NCBI GenBank assembly: GCA_015059405.1
Contig: SVAL01000002.1
Span: forward strand, 62,001 to 126,000
Origin: Bacillota bacterium
GTDB lineage: Bacteria > Bacillota_I > Bacilli_A > RF39 > UBA660
DNA length: 64,000 bases
Direction: 5' to 3'
Part shown: one piece after another, positions 53,302 to 61,864 of the stretch
Numbering within the stretch: the stretch's first letter is position 1
How the letters are laid out: every line of letters begins with the position of its first letter
Program-made: the position numbers and the translations under genes
The notes under the pieces: model-generated
What the model was told of the DNA's origin: nothing
The model's database searches: none
The model's input: the letters and a program-made list of their open reading frames with translations, nothing else

Positions 53302-54666
53302 CTATCCCCTTTCTCTATATCGATTTCTGTACACTGCTCTTTGAGGCATTAAACTATCAATAGAACCTTTTATATTATCCATACCATATCTTCTTAAATT
53401 ATGACCAATATTAGATGGTGTTGTTCTTCCTATTCTACCTCCAGTTTGTGAAATAAAATTACCTATTTTTCCCATAGTGCTATTTGGATTATCAGCTTTA
53501 CATGATATTCGTCCACCAAAATTAGAAATAACTCCTCCAACTTTTTTAATGGCATTATTTCCACCTAATTTTCCAACCAAACTAGAAACCGCACCAACGC
53601 CCAACATACCAGTACCTATTCCAGTTCCACCAACAATACTAGTAGCAGTATTCATTGTTTGACCAAATCCAATCAAAGACATTAATTGTTCTCTTCCAGA
53701 ATTAGCCGAAACATTACCACCAATAAATCTATTAACCACTTGTGAACCTGTTAATAAAAAAGTTCCCGCACCAATATACATAATAGATTTTAAAACAATA
53801 TCTTTAAAATCATTATTAGCAAAGAAAGTAGTATTATCTACAGCTTGAGCAACAATTGCTGTTAAATTAATAATCAACATTACAACTGCGCCCTGCAACA
53901 ACAATGATACCAACTGTTCAATTACAGCACTTCTTCTTTGTTTGTTTCCTATCGAAGTCGCAAATACAACAGGACTAATTACAAATAAAAATAGAAATTC
54001 CAATTGTCTTCTAGCTAACATCATTCCACTAAAGAATAATGCATATAAGAAGAATCCACCAACTATTATTGATAGAATCCAATTAATTTGATATTTATAA
54101 TCTTTTTCATCAGATAATATCCATTTTTCATTAGTAACAAATTTATCATTATATTTTTTAGCATTAGTGAAACTTTCATTCTTAATATCATTAGAATAAT
54201 CTTCTGCTTTAAATTCATCACTAACTTTATATTGATCAGTATAATCTACATACATAGTAAGCATACTTTTTGAAATAGTAATATCATTACTATTAAATAT
54301 ATTTGCAGTAAAACTACTTAATTTAATTGAGAAAGTTGACACTTCAGCAAATAAAAATACTGATAATATCACAAACAAACTGGATTTTATTATCTCCATT
54401 ACTAGTTGCTGAATTGATAATCCTTCATCCGGTTCTATTATTTTCATTACAAATTTAAATAAAACAAATAATCCTAACAAAGTAACAGCAATAGCTATTA
54501 TTCCTTTATGAAAATTTGAAAACATTGAATTCTCAGCAACACTATCAATTATGTTATAAGCATTTAGTTCTTTTAAAATATCAAATAAAGTATCAATAAG
54601 TTTATAAATAAAATCTATTAAATACCAACCTATTGTTCTAAGAAAATCTAAAGCTTTTAATAACAT
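53302..54666 (-). CDS. VirB6/TrbL-like membrane channel protein
   Basis: 454 residues. Hydrophobic helices near 60-80, 90-115, 195-235, 255-280 and 290-310 (GIIAIAVTLLGLFVLFKFVM, ILSIIVGGFFLYALFFSGMM, FLFLFVISPVVFATSIGN), then a Gly-rich C-terminal tail (IVGGTGIGTGMLGVGAV) typical of TrbL/VirB6-like proteins of Gram-positive elements. Forms the inner part of the DNA channel. 2 bp before the VirB3-like gene. Confidence 0.82.
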   Translation of the reverse strand: MLLKALDFLRTIGWYLIDFIYKLIDTLFDILKELNAYNIIDSVAENSMFSNFHKGIIAIAVTLLGLFVLFKFVMKIIEPDEGLSIQQLVMEIIKSSLFVILSVFLFAEVSTFSIKLSSFTANIFNSNDITISKSMLTMYVDYTDQYKVSDEFKAEDYSNDIKNESFTNAKKYNDKFVTNEKWILSDEKDYKYQINWILSIIVGGFFLYALFFSGMMLARRQLEFLFLFVISPVVFATSIGNKQRRSAVIEQLVSLLLQGAVVMLIINLTAIVAQAVDNTTFFANNDFKDIVLKSIMYIGAGTFLLTGSQVVNRFIGGNVSANSGREQLMSLIGFGQTMNTATSIVGGTGIGTGMLGVGAVSSLVGKLGGNNAIKKVGGVISNFGGRISCKADNPNSTMGKIGNFISQTGGRIGRTTPSNIGHNLRRYGMDNIKGSIDSLMPQRAVYRNRYRERG

Positions 54667-54674
54667 TCAATCAC

Positions 54675-54941
54675 CTAAAATAAATCAATTATTAAATTAA
54701 CAATTGATATTGCTAAAATAATTCCAACAATTCCAAACATAGTTTGTATTATTCTTTGTTTAACTCTTTGTTTTTGTTCAACATCAACAACAGCATATAG
54801 CACAAATCCAATAATAAGAGAAACTCCAGCTAATGCGATTCCTACCCTTAGCGCCCAATTAGAAAATGTCTGTATAGCTTGTATGATTGAATCAATGTTA
54901 TAATTTCCACCTTCCAATTTTTCTATAGCCATTATATTCAT
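54675..54941 (-). CDS. VirB2-like small membrane subunit
   Basis: 88 residues from the ATG at 54941 (GAGGTG site; the ORF opens four codons earlier). Two membrane helices (ALRVGIALAGVSLIIGFVLY, QTMFGIVGIILAISIVNLII) joined by a basic loop (DVEQKQRVKQR), the pattern of VirB2/TrbC-type pilins and of small transfer proteins in Gram-positive elements. 8 bp before the VirB6-like gene. Confidence 0.7.
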   Translation of the reverse strand: MNIMAIEKLEGGNYNIDSIIQAIQTFSNWALRVGIALAGVSLIIGFVLYAVVDVEQKQRVKQRIIQTMFGIVGIILAISIVNLIIDLF

Positions 54942-54964
54942 ATTACACCTCACTTTTATAACAA

Positions 54965-54992
54965 ATAAAAGACAGATAAATTATTATCTGTC
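54965..54992 (-). terminator. Terminator after ssb
   Basis: GACAGATAA/TTATCTGTC stem with T-rich tail on the minus strand, between ssb and the VirB2-like gene. Confidence 0.75.
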
Positions 54993-55005
54993 TTCAATCT
55001 TGAAA

Positions 55006-55359
55006 TTATATTTCATTGTCTTTTTCTTCTTTTTCTTTTGATGCAGAAGATAAAAATGTAACCTTTTCTGCAATCAATCTTGTTTCTTTTTTATTTTTAC
55101 CTTCATCATTTTCATAAGTATGCGATTCAATTCTACCCTTAACTCCTATAATATCGCCTTTTTTACAATATTCAGTAGTAGCTTTAGCTGTATTTTCCCA
55201 TAAAACACAATCGATAAAATCTGTCTCATACTCTCCGTTTACGTTCTTATAACTTCTAGGAATTGCTAATGTAATATTTGTTACATTTTTACCACTTTCT
55301 AATTCTTTCAACTCTGGATCTTTTACTAGCCTTCCCACTAAAACAACTTGATTCAACAT
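55006..55359 (-). CDS. ssb: Single-stranded DNA-binding protein
   Basis: 117 residues. Typical SSB OB-fold: MLNQVVLVGRLVKDPELKEL, TNITLAIPRSYKNVNGEYET, DFIDCVLWENTAKATTEYCK, KGDIIGVKGRIESHTYEN. Short C-terminal tail (KEEKDNEI) is acidic but lacks the usual DDDIPF. Protects transferred single-stranded DNA. In the element's SSB operon. Confidence 0.95.
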   Translation of the reverse strand: MLNQVVLVGRLVKDPELKELESGKNVTNITLAIPRSYKNVNGEYETDFIDCVLWENTAKATTEYCKKGDIIGVKGRIESHTYENDEGKNKKETRLIAEKVTFLSSASKEKEEKDNEI

Positions 55360-55378
55360 TAAATCACCTTAACCTTTC

Positions 55379-55759
55379 TTATAATTCATAATTATTTGCT
55401 TTAAATTTTATTGACTCATATTTAGCAATCGTTCTTTTAATTGATTCTTTACCAAAATACTTCATATATTTAGAAATCTGTTCATCGGTAAGTGAACGAT
55501 CTTCACCATCTTCAGAATTCTCAGCAACAATTAAAAAAGGACCAAATATAATATCATAATCAATATCACGATTTGGACCCATTCCATTTATTTTTCCTTC
55601 ATCATTACAAATTAAAATTACATCATCATCTTCATTTAATCGAACATACTCAATGTAACCACCAACTTTTTCTTGTTTTGCTTTTAAAGTATTATCAATT
55701 TCAATTACTTCTGGTAAAGAATTCTCTTTTATATACAGACATCTAAGTTTTCTCTGCAT
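55379..55759 (-). CDS. DUF3846-type protein
   Basis: 126 residues from the ATG at 55759 (AAAGGAG site; the ORF opens six codons earlier). Pattern KVGGYIEYVRLNEDDDVILI, CNDEGKINGMGPNRDIDYDI, IFGPFLIVAENSEDGEDRSL matches the DUF3846 family of mobile elements. Function unknown. Sits between the two OB-fold protein genes. Confidence 0.75.
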   Translation of the reverse strand: MQRKLRCLYIKENSLPEVIEIDNTLKAKQEKVGGYIEYVRLNEDDDVILICNDEGKINGMGPNRDIDYDIIFGPFLIVAENSEDGEDRSLTDEQISKYMKYFGKESIKRTIAKYESIKFKANNYEL

Positions 55760-55784
55760 ATATACCACTCCTTTCAACTTTTAT

Positions 55785-56174
55785 TTACAATAAATATTCA
55801 TCACGATCACTTTCTTCAAGCCAATCATAATCAAATATCTCTATCTTTTCTTTAGGTTTCATCTCCTTAATGGAATCAACCGAAATATAAAACTTTTTAA
55901 CCATATCTTTAGTTAAATAATTTCTCAACTTACCCATTATATGAACCAAATTACCACTTTTAATAATTGAATTATATTTCGATACTTGACTACCAACTAA
56001 TCTAATTGAAAAAAACAATTTATTATCTTTTTCATTCCCATTATTATCTATATATTTTGAATTTTGACATATATCAAAATATCTATATTCTTTTCCACTC
56101 GGCAAAGTTTTTATTTCTGAAATACTAGAGATATTCCCAATTAAAGAAACACCATTAAAATCTAATCTATTCAC
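55785..56174 (-). CDS. SSB-like OB-fold protein
   Basis: 129 residues. FNGVSLIGNISSISEIKTLP then KEYRYFDICQNSKYI, KLFFSIRLVGSQVSKYNSII, KSGNLVHIMGKLRNYLTKDM follow the SSB strand order but are divergent. First gene after the promoter/operator region at 56238-56285. Probably a plasmid-type single-strand-binding protein. Confidence 0.75.
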   Translation of the reverse strand: MNRLDFNGVSLIGNISSISEIKTLPSGKEYRYFDICQNSKYIDNNGNEKDNKLFFSIRLVGSQVSKYNSIIKSGNLVHIMGKLRNYLTKDMVKKFYISVDSIKEMKPKEKIEIFDYDWLEESDRDEYLL

Positions 56175-56237
56175 TCCAACCTCCTTTATGAAGAATGATA
56201 ATAAAACAGAAGAATTATATCTTTATAATACTTTCAT

Positions 56238-56285
56238 ATTATATTACTAGACAAAATTGTCTTAACAATAAGGACAAATATGTCT
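56238..56285 (-). promoter_or_regulatory. Promoter with two operator palindromes
   Basis: TATAAT (56238-56243), 16-bp spacer, TTAAGA (56260-56265) on the minus strand. AGACAAAATTGTCT (56249-56262) fills the spacer; a related GACA/TGTC palindrome lies at 56272-56285. They share the ACA...TGT form and are 10 bp apart, as expected of a repressor that occludes the promoter of the SSB operon. Confidence 0.6.
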
Positions 56286-56547
56286 AAAATATTACTATTT
56301 TTCTATCTATTTTATTACCAACTATTTTTATATAATTATTCTCTTTTAATATCTTTAACATTCGACTAACAGTTTTGGTACTACAATGATTATTTTCAGC
56401 AAATACTTTATTTGTCATTTTACATTCTCCTGTTTTATAACTTAATACTTTTATTTGACCATATATAATTTTAGCCAAAGCTGGTACATTTGAATCAAAT
56501 AAAAGATTACTAGGAATGTTAATGTATTTAATATTTAACTTTATCAA
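56284..56547 (-). CDS. Helix-turn-helix protein
   Basis: 87 residues from TTG at 56547 (AGGG upstream). YINIPSNLLFDSNVPALAKI, then KVFAENNHCSTKTVSRMLKI, LKENNYIKIVGNKIDRK form a winged helix, similar to the start of replication-initiator and DnaD-like proteins. It overlaps the sortase gene by 20 bp and its end reaches the operator region, so it is a candidate for the regulator that binds there. Confidence 0.65.
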   Translation of the reverse strand: MIKLNIKYINIPSNLLFDSNVPALAKIIYGQIKVLSYKTGECKMTNKVFAENNHCSTKTVSRMLKILKENNYIKIVGNKIDRKIVIF

Positions 56548-57193
56548 TCAAATACCCTATATACACAACTTGTTTTTTCTTATCATTAGTCTTACAAGTT
56601 ATTAGTGTAATCGTACTTTTATTTACATCTCGAATTATTTCTATTTTTCCTGTTTTATCTACATCATAAGAATGACTATATTCATAAATATATTTGTAAC
56701 CATTATAATAAACATAAATTAATGACTCATCTTTTAACTTAGATAAATTACGAAAAAAAGAAACCTTACTTGTTCCATTATGACTGGCTAATATTAAATT
56801 ACCATTAATCACATCTGGCATAGTTGATTTTTTAATAGTTTGAACATTATATTTAACATCATTATATTTACTATTATAATCAACCAAACCTCTTTTTAAA
56901 TTAATACTAGGAATTTCTAAAATAGCAACATATTCTATTTTAGGAATCTTTTTTTCAACTATTATTTCTTCTTTTATTTCATTATTAGAAAGCACAACAT
57001 TTTTTTCTGTTTCATCAACAACCTTTTCAACAATAGAAGTACTATTTATAAAATTATCTATTTCTATATTTTCTTTTTTAGATTCACTATTCCAATATAA
57101 ATAATCATTAATTAATAAAATAATTGATAAAAGAATCAATAACATCCCAAAAATCAAAAATAGTAAACGTTTACTTTTTTCTATTTTGACCAT
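56528..57193 (-). CDS. Sortase (unusual active site)
   Basis: 221 residues. N-terminal membrane helix (LLFLIFGMLLILLSIILLIN), then a sortase barrel: the catalytic His in LILASHNGTSKVSFFRNL and the Cys in STITLITCKTNDKKKQVV. The Arg that normally follows the Cys by about 10-15 residues is not seen (KKKQ instead). Neighbouring gene encodes a substrate with VPDTN rather than LPxTG. It starts inside the end of the adhesin gene (23-bp overlap). Confidence 0.85.
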   Translation of the reverse strand: MVKIEKSKRLLFLIFGMLLILLSIILLINDYLYWNSESKKENIEIDNFINSTSIVEKVVDETEKNVVLSNNEIKEEIIVEKKIPKIEYVAILEIPSINLKRGLVDYNSKYNDVKYNVQTIKKSTMPDVINGNLILASHNGTSKVSFFRNLSKLKDESLIYVYYNGYKYIYEYSHSYDVDKTGKIEIIRDVNKSTITLITCKTNDKKKQVVYIGYLIDKVKY

Positions 57194-59678
57194 ATATTAT
57201 TATCCCTATTCCACTAATAGTTAAAAATGCAATCACAAAATACAAATTATAATTTTTATTTAAATTTGTATCTGGCACTTCAACTACAAGTTTTTCATTT
57301 GTCATTTCAGCCTTTACTATTTCACCATTTTCTCTTATTTCAAAAAACATCTTATCAGTACTTAAAACATACCCATCAGGAGCTTCGCTTTCTACTAAAT
57401 AAAACTTTCCAACAAACAAATTATTAATTACAATTTTTCCTTCACTATCGGTAACACCTTCATAAATTAATTTACTATCTTCTATATTATCCACATAACT
57501 AAATATTTGAATCTTAGTATTAGGTAATGTCTCACTAGAGATTAAATCCTTTTTAGTAAACTCAAACTTAGACTTTTCCAAACAATTATAAAATGTTAAA
57601 TTAAGCGAAACTACTGAAGTATACTGGTCCTTATATTCTAATGAAAAAAAATGTTTAGTATTATCCAAAACGTGACCTTTTATTGTTTCTTTTTCTACAA
57701 GATAATAATCACCCAAATTCATATTTTCTATTTTAAAATATCCTTCATTTGTTATGTGTGATGAAATTAATTGATCCTTTTTATAAACCAAACTACCATC
57801 AGCAGAATAAATATCTTCATTAGCATAAAGTTCATAAATAACATTACTTAATTTAATTTTCTCATATCTAAAACTATTATTTTCAATAATTAATTCTTCA
57901 CCATATTTAGTAACTTCTACTTCTCCTTTTACTGATTTATTTCCAAACTTAACTTCTAATATTAAACCATAGTTAGAATCTTCAATCAGTTCAGAGTTTT
58001 CTCCTATTTCAAATTCTAATGGATCACCATTCCAAATATATCCATCTATTTTTCGATCAACTTCCTCTAAAAGATACTTACCACTACTTAAAGGATAAGG
58101 AGTGACTAATATTCCGTTAGAGTTCGTAGAATATTCTTCTACCACTTCAACTTGTGGATAAGTAATAGTTTGTTTAACATATTCATTTTTTTCTATATCA
58201 AAAATTTTAAATTTAATATTAGCTCTTTTAATAACGTTACCTGTATCCTTATCTACTTTGATAACTTTTAATCTTGCAGTTATCTCAGCATCAGAAAACA
58301 CTTGATTAACAACATGACCTTCTTCTTTTACTTCAAAATGATAATCGTCTATTTTTTCATAATTTAAAGGTGAAGTAATTTGTTTTAAAATATATTCCCC
58401 GTACGGTAACGTTATATACATTTTTCCTTCTTCATCAGTAACTAGTTTTGAAACAAGTTCATTTTTATGATTATAAACTTCAAATTCAATTCCAGCTTCC
58501 GGTTTCATTATTCCAGTTTTACTACTAGCAAAAACCTTAGTAAATTCGAAATCACGAGTTATAACTTCTTCATAAACATCAACACTTACTAATAAATTAT
58601 CTTCGTCTACAGTAAAATAATATTTATCATTATCCAACTTATATCCTAAACTAGGAGTAATTTCTTTTAAATAATAATCTCCTAAATTGGGCAAATAATT
58701 GCTAACAGACTTAGCATCTTTATCAGTTTTTATCACTTCTATTAATTGATCTGTTGTAGCATCATAAATTCCATATTCAGCATTTTCTAAAGATGCCATC
58801 CCCTGTGGGATATTTTTACCAGTATCTTTATCTTTTTTTATTATTTCTACTTTTGCTCCAACAACATTAAAATTAAGTGATGTATATATAGGATCAAAAG
58901 AACCTACCTTTAATACATCTTGTGACTTATCACTAAAATAAACTATTGGTGGAGATTCATATAAAGAATCCTCTTTTGCTAATTTAATAGATGCATCACC
59001 TACTCCTATTGCTTTAATTGTAATTGAATTACCATTTATTAAAACATCTACATTCTCTTTATTCTTCACTTTAAACTCGTTCAAAATCTTATTAGAATCA
59101 TTTAAAGTAATTGATTGTCCTATAGACAATGGTTTGTTTTCCAAACTAAACTTTGGACTCTTATTGTGATTAGAAACTAGAGTTTCTATTTCATTAATTT
59201 CATCATCATATTCAGTACTCTTCTCACCATTAAGAGACTTAGTAAAAAAATAATCTCCACTTGGATCCGCTACTCGCCATATCATAACTTGTGTAATTGC
59301 CCACCACTTCTTTGAAGTATGACTTCCATATCCGTATCCATAATACGCAATTAAACTAACTTGATCCCATTGTTTTGCAGTCATATCTAAATATGTAACA
59401 TAATCACTATGCGTAACATTATATTTATAATTATTATCAATTTCTACAAACGGTTGTAAACAATAAACAAAAGCATTATCAGTACTTTGTCTTAATAATT
59501 TAGCTTGTTTATACTGACTAGAACCATTTGGTCTTACTTTCCTAATATAAACATTAGGAATATATTCATCTGATGCTATTTCACCATTATATATCTCAGC
59601 ATTTACCTTTATTGGTAAAGAAGAAATAAAAAAAGTTGCTACTAGCAACAAAAGAATAAATAGTATTTTATTTTTCAT
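57171..59678 (-). CDS. Thioester-domain adhesin with SpaA-type repeats
   Basis: 835 residues. Signal peptide (to about residue 27, VNA). Thioester domain at about 40-160: Cys in AFVYCLQPFVE and Gln in WWAITQVMIW, which form an internal Cys-Gln bond able to bind host proteins covalently. Then about five SpaA/Cna-B-type domains (for example AEYGIYDATTDQLIEVIKTD, YLPNLGDYYLKEITPSLGYK, GIEFEVYNHKNELVSKLVTD) with Lys/Glu positions for isopeptide bonds. The end is VEVPDTN, a membrane helix and KK: a sortase signal with VPDTN. Surface adhesin that may bring donor and recipient or host together. Confidence 0.88.
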   Translation of the reverse strand: MKNKILFILLLLVATFFISSLPIKVNAEIYNGEIASDEYIPNVYIRKVRPNGSSQYKQAKLLRQSTDNAFVYCLQPFVEIDNNYKYNVTHSDYVTYLDMTAKQWDQVSLIAYYGYGYGSHTSKKWWAITQVMIWRVADPSGDYFFTKSLNGEKSTEYDDEINEIETLVSNHNKSPKFSLENKPLSIGQSITLNDSNKILNEFKVKNKENVDVLINGNSITIKAIGVGDASIKLAKEDSLYESPPIVYFSDKSQDVLKVGSFDPIYTSLNFNVVGAKVEIIKKDKDTGKNIPQGMASLENAEYGIYDATTDQLIEVIKTDKDAKSVSNYLPNLGDYYLKEITPSLGYKLDNDKYYFTVDEDNLLVSVDVYEEVITRDFEFTKVFASSKTGIMKPEAGIEFEVYNHKNELVSKLVTDEEGKMYITLPYGEYILKQITSPLNYEKIDDYHFEVKEEGHVVNQVFSDAEITARLKVIKVDKDTGNVIKRANIKFKIFDIEKNEYVKQTITYPQVEVVEEYSTNSNGILVTPYPLSSGKYLLEEVDRKIDGYIWNGDPLEFEIGENSELIEDSNYGLILEVKFGNKSVKGEVEVTKYGEELIIENNSFRYEKIKLSNVIYELYANEDIYSADGSLVYKKDQLISSHITNEGYFKIENMNLGDYYLVEKETIKGHVLDNTKHFFSLEYKDQYTSVVSLNLTFYNCLEKSKFEFTKKDLISSETLPNTKIQIFSYVDNIEDSKLIYEGVTDSEGKIVINNLFVGKFYLVESEAPDGYVLSTDKMFFEIRENGEIVKAEMTNEKLVVEVPDTNLNKNYNLYFVIAFLTISGIGIIIYGQNRKK

Positions 59679-59694
59679 CTTACCTCCTCAAAAT

Positions 59695-59719
59695 AAAAAA
59701 AGAGTCCTAAGACTCTAAC
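59695..59719 (-). terminator. Terminator after the 59707-60330 gene
   Basis: AGAGTC/GACTCT stem and seven T residues on the minus strand; the stem covers the stop codon. Confidence 0.75.
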
Positions 59720-60330
59720 TCAATGTATTCAATATGATAACCTAAAAAATCACCTGAATAACTATAACTTTCATAACATCTAAAACGATAACTTTCTATT
59801 TCAGTATAAATTGTACCTGCATTATAACAAGCTTCTTTTGTTTTATCAAAAGAACCATATTCTTTAATACTAAAATCAATCGTTTTCCATTTTATTTCTG
59901 GACTATTATAATAATCATATTCACTTATACCTAACTTATCCCATGCCGTTTCTTCTTTTTTTATAACAGTATTTGAACTGTCTTTTTTGGAACTTTTATT
60001 TTTTTTTACTTCCTTATTTGTCGATTCTTGTTCCTTTTTTGGTAAATTATTACTTTTATTATTGTTTTTAGATTCATTTTTTGAAGTATTTGAATTATCT
60101 TTTTTTTCTATTGTTTCACTCGTTTTATCTTCAATAACAATTTCATCTTCCAACTCAATAGAATCAACTTCATCTAATTCATCTCTCTGTTTAGAATCTT
60201 CTGTTTCATACTTATCATTATTATTAAAGTTATCTTCTGCTTTATTATTACTTTGTTTCAACTTTAAAGAAACACAAATAGAACCAAATATTGTAAAAAT
60301 TAACATAATTATCATTAAAGTCTTTCTCAT
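59707..60330 (-). CDS. Membrane-anchored protein with low-complexity linker
   Basis: 207 residues from the ATG at 60330 (GAGGTG site). Signal anchor (MRKTLMIIMLIFTIFGSICV), about 110 residues of Lys/Asn/Ser/Glu-rich linker, and a C-terminal domain of about 75 residues (ETAWDKLGISEYDYYNSPEI, EACYNAGTIYTEIESYRFRC) with two Cys likely disulphide-bonded. Not recognised. Upstream of the adhesin gene. Confidence 0.6.
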   Translation of the reverse strand: MRKTLMIIMLIFTIFGSICVSLKLKQSNNKAEDNFNNNDKYETEDSKQRDELDEVDSIELEDEIVIEDKTSETIEKKDNSNTSKNESKNNNKSNNLPKKEQESTNKEVKKNKSSKKDSSNTVIKKEETAWDKLGISEYDYYNSPEIKWKTIDFSIKEYGSFDKTKEACYNAGTIYTEIESYRFRCYESYSYSGDFLGYHIEYIELES

Positions 60331-60386
60331 ATCAATCACCTCGCTTTGATACTAACACAATCTTTTTGTAAACACAAATCATCATC

Positions 60387-60569
60387 CTATATAATCTTTT
60401 CTATATATAAAGATATGTAATTCTTAGTAATACCATTTATATCTACATCATGTATTCTAGAATTTTTTATAATTTTTTTGACTTTCTTCAATGCTCCTCT
60501 TCTAGAGGTAGCATTCACAGATATAATATTTTCTTTTACATTTTGAATCTTTATATCATATTTTTTCAT
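60387..60569 (-). CDS. Small basic protein
   Basis: 60 residues (MKKYDIKIQNVKENIISVNA, RRGALKKVKKIIKNSRIHDV). Ribosome site GGAAGGAGATA. First gene of the adhesin-side operon. Function unknown. Confidence 0.6.
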   Translation of the reverse strand: MKKYDIKIQNVKENIISVNATSRRGALKKVKKIIKNSRIHDVDINGITKNYISLYIEKII

Positions 60570-60611
60570 AAAAATTATCTCCTTCCAATTAATTCAAAAT
60601 TCATCAAACGA

Positions 60612-60632
60612 CTAATTGCTAATTAGTTCCAT
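60612..60632 (-). CDS. Six-residue mini-ORF with strong ribosome site
   Basis: AAGGAGGAG followed at seven bases by ATG and five more codons (MELISN, stop TAG). A perfect 7-bp inverted repeat (ACTAATT/AATTAGT, 60611-60627) covers the ORF end. It lies 43 bp upstream of the 60-residue gene, whose expression it could control. The remaining 60633-60845 holds nothing I can name apart from short inverted repeats. Confidence 0.35.
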   Translation of the reverse strand: MELISN

Positions 60633-60845
60633 AGGATTTCTCCTCCTTGTGGTTCACACAAAGTCGCACCCATTAATTGAGTTTATGGCTATACGAAAGT
60701 ATCATTATTATCTATTACTTATCATCGCAAAAAGTTAGCAATCTTTTTTATAATCTAATTTTAATCGCAAGCGAATCAATTAACGTGCTCAAAGTAATAG
60801 GAATGTATTTAATGAATTAATATTTAATTTTCAAAGATCAAATTA

Positions 60846-60874
60846 AAATAAGCGAAAGATTTTACCTTTCACTT
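60846..60874 (-). terminator. Terminator after the sigma-like gene
   Basis: AAGTGAAAG/CTTTCGCTT stem (one G-U) with a T-rich tail on the minus strand, about 40 bp past the stop. Confidence 0.65.
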
Positions 60875-60912
60875 ATTTCCTCACTAATATGCAAATTTTA
60901 AGGGTATAAATT

Positions 60913-61383
60913 TTACTTTTTTATTTTTTTTCTTAAATTAATTAAAGCAGAATCTATACTCTCTTTAACAGACGCAATTGAACATTTCTCAATTTTTGCA
61001 ATCTCTCTCAATTTTAAATCATCAAAATAATACATAACAATTCGCCTTTTTTGAATTTTAGAAAGTTTATCAATAGCCTTGTAAAGTTCCTCACTCAAAA
61101 CAGATGCTTCAACTTCTTCTTCCAGACTATATATATTATCAAACTTTCTATATAATAATGTGCTATCAATTAAATTAGAATGTTCTATATGTCTATCATA
61201 CTCATTTAATTCCGACAAATCATGTAATTCTGATTGATTAAAAACATCATAAATTTTTGAATTAACTTCTATTTCCTGTACTCTATTTTTGTTATCTATA
61301 AAACAAATAAAATAAATGTTTCCTTTATTTAATATTTTATATGGATTATCTCTATACTTTCTTCTTTTAATTGTATCTTTCAC
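60913..61383 (-). CDS. Sigma-70-like regulator (Tn916 Orf7-like size)
   Basis: 156 residues from the GTG at 61383 with AGGAGGA upstream; the ORF is open for 63 more codons but without a ribosome site. The C-terminal helix-turn-helix of sigma region 4 is clear: AIDKLSKIQKRRIVMYYFDD, LKLREIAKIEKCSIASVKES, IDSALINLRKK. The N-terminal part is strand-rich (KGNIYFICFIDNKNRVQEIE) and does not look like region 2. Element-encoded proteins of this type switch on transfer genes. Confidence 0.8.
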   Translation of the reverse strand: MKDTIKRRKYRDNPYKILNKGNIYFICFIDNKNRVQEIEVNSKIYDVFNQSELHDLSELNEYDRHIEHSNLIDSTLLYRKFDNIYSLEEEVEASVLSEELYKAIDKLSKIQKRRIVMYYFDDLKLREIAKIEKCSIASVKESIDSALINLRKKIKK

Positions 61384-61460
61384 ACAAATCCTCCTATTAA
61401 TTTTTTTAAAATTAATAAGATTAGTTGGTGATCTACAAAAAAAATTTTGACTAAAACCAA

Positions 61461-61513
61461 ACAAAAAAATACAGCATTTTACCTCAAATTTTAGAAGGTA
61501 AAATACTGTATTT
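61461..61513 (-). terminator. Very strong hairpin upstream of the sigma-like gene
   Basis: Eighteen-bp stem (AAATACAGTATTTTACCT with AGGTAAAATGCTGTATTT, one mismatch), 11-base loop, then seven T residues on the minus strand. 80 bp before the GTG. Ends an upstream transcript or attenuates the sigma-like gene. The stretch 61514-61864 is AT-rich with no supported gene. Confidence 0.8.
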
Positions 61514-61864
61514 ATCCTTATATCAAATATATCAATGTAAATAAGTATGTTTTCATTTATAAACATAAGCAATCCGCAACTATTAATTGCCTATTTTTTA
61601 AATAAATAATAATATTTAAAAACTTATTTCAATAATAATTTAAAAATTATTGTTTATAAACACACTATATTTCAACTTTTATCGAATTAAATTCTACTAC
61701 CTAACTCACAATAAAATCATAGAATAAAAAGATTTTTATAATTTGTTATCACTAAACTTATGGCTCTATTTATATTCATTTTTTACAAACTATTTAAAAT
61801 AATACAATTCATAAAAAGATAATTATCATATAAAAATTTTATCATGTACAATGCTATATAAAAA

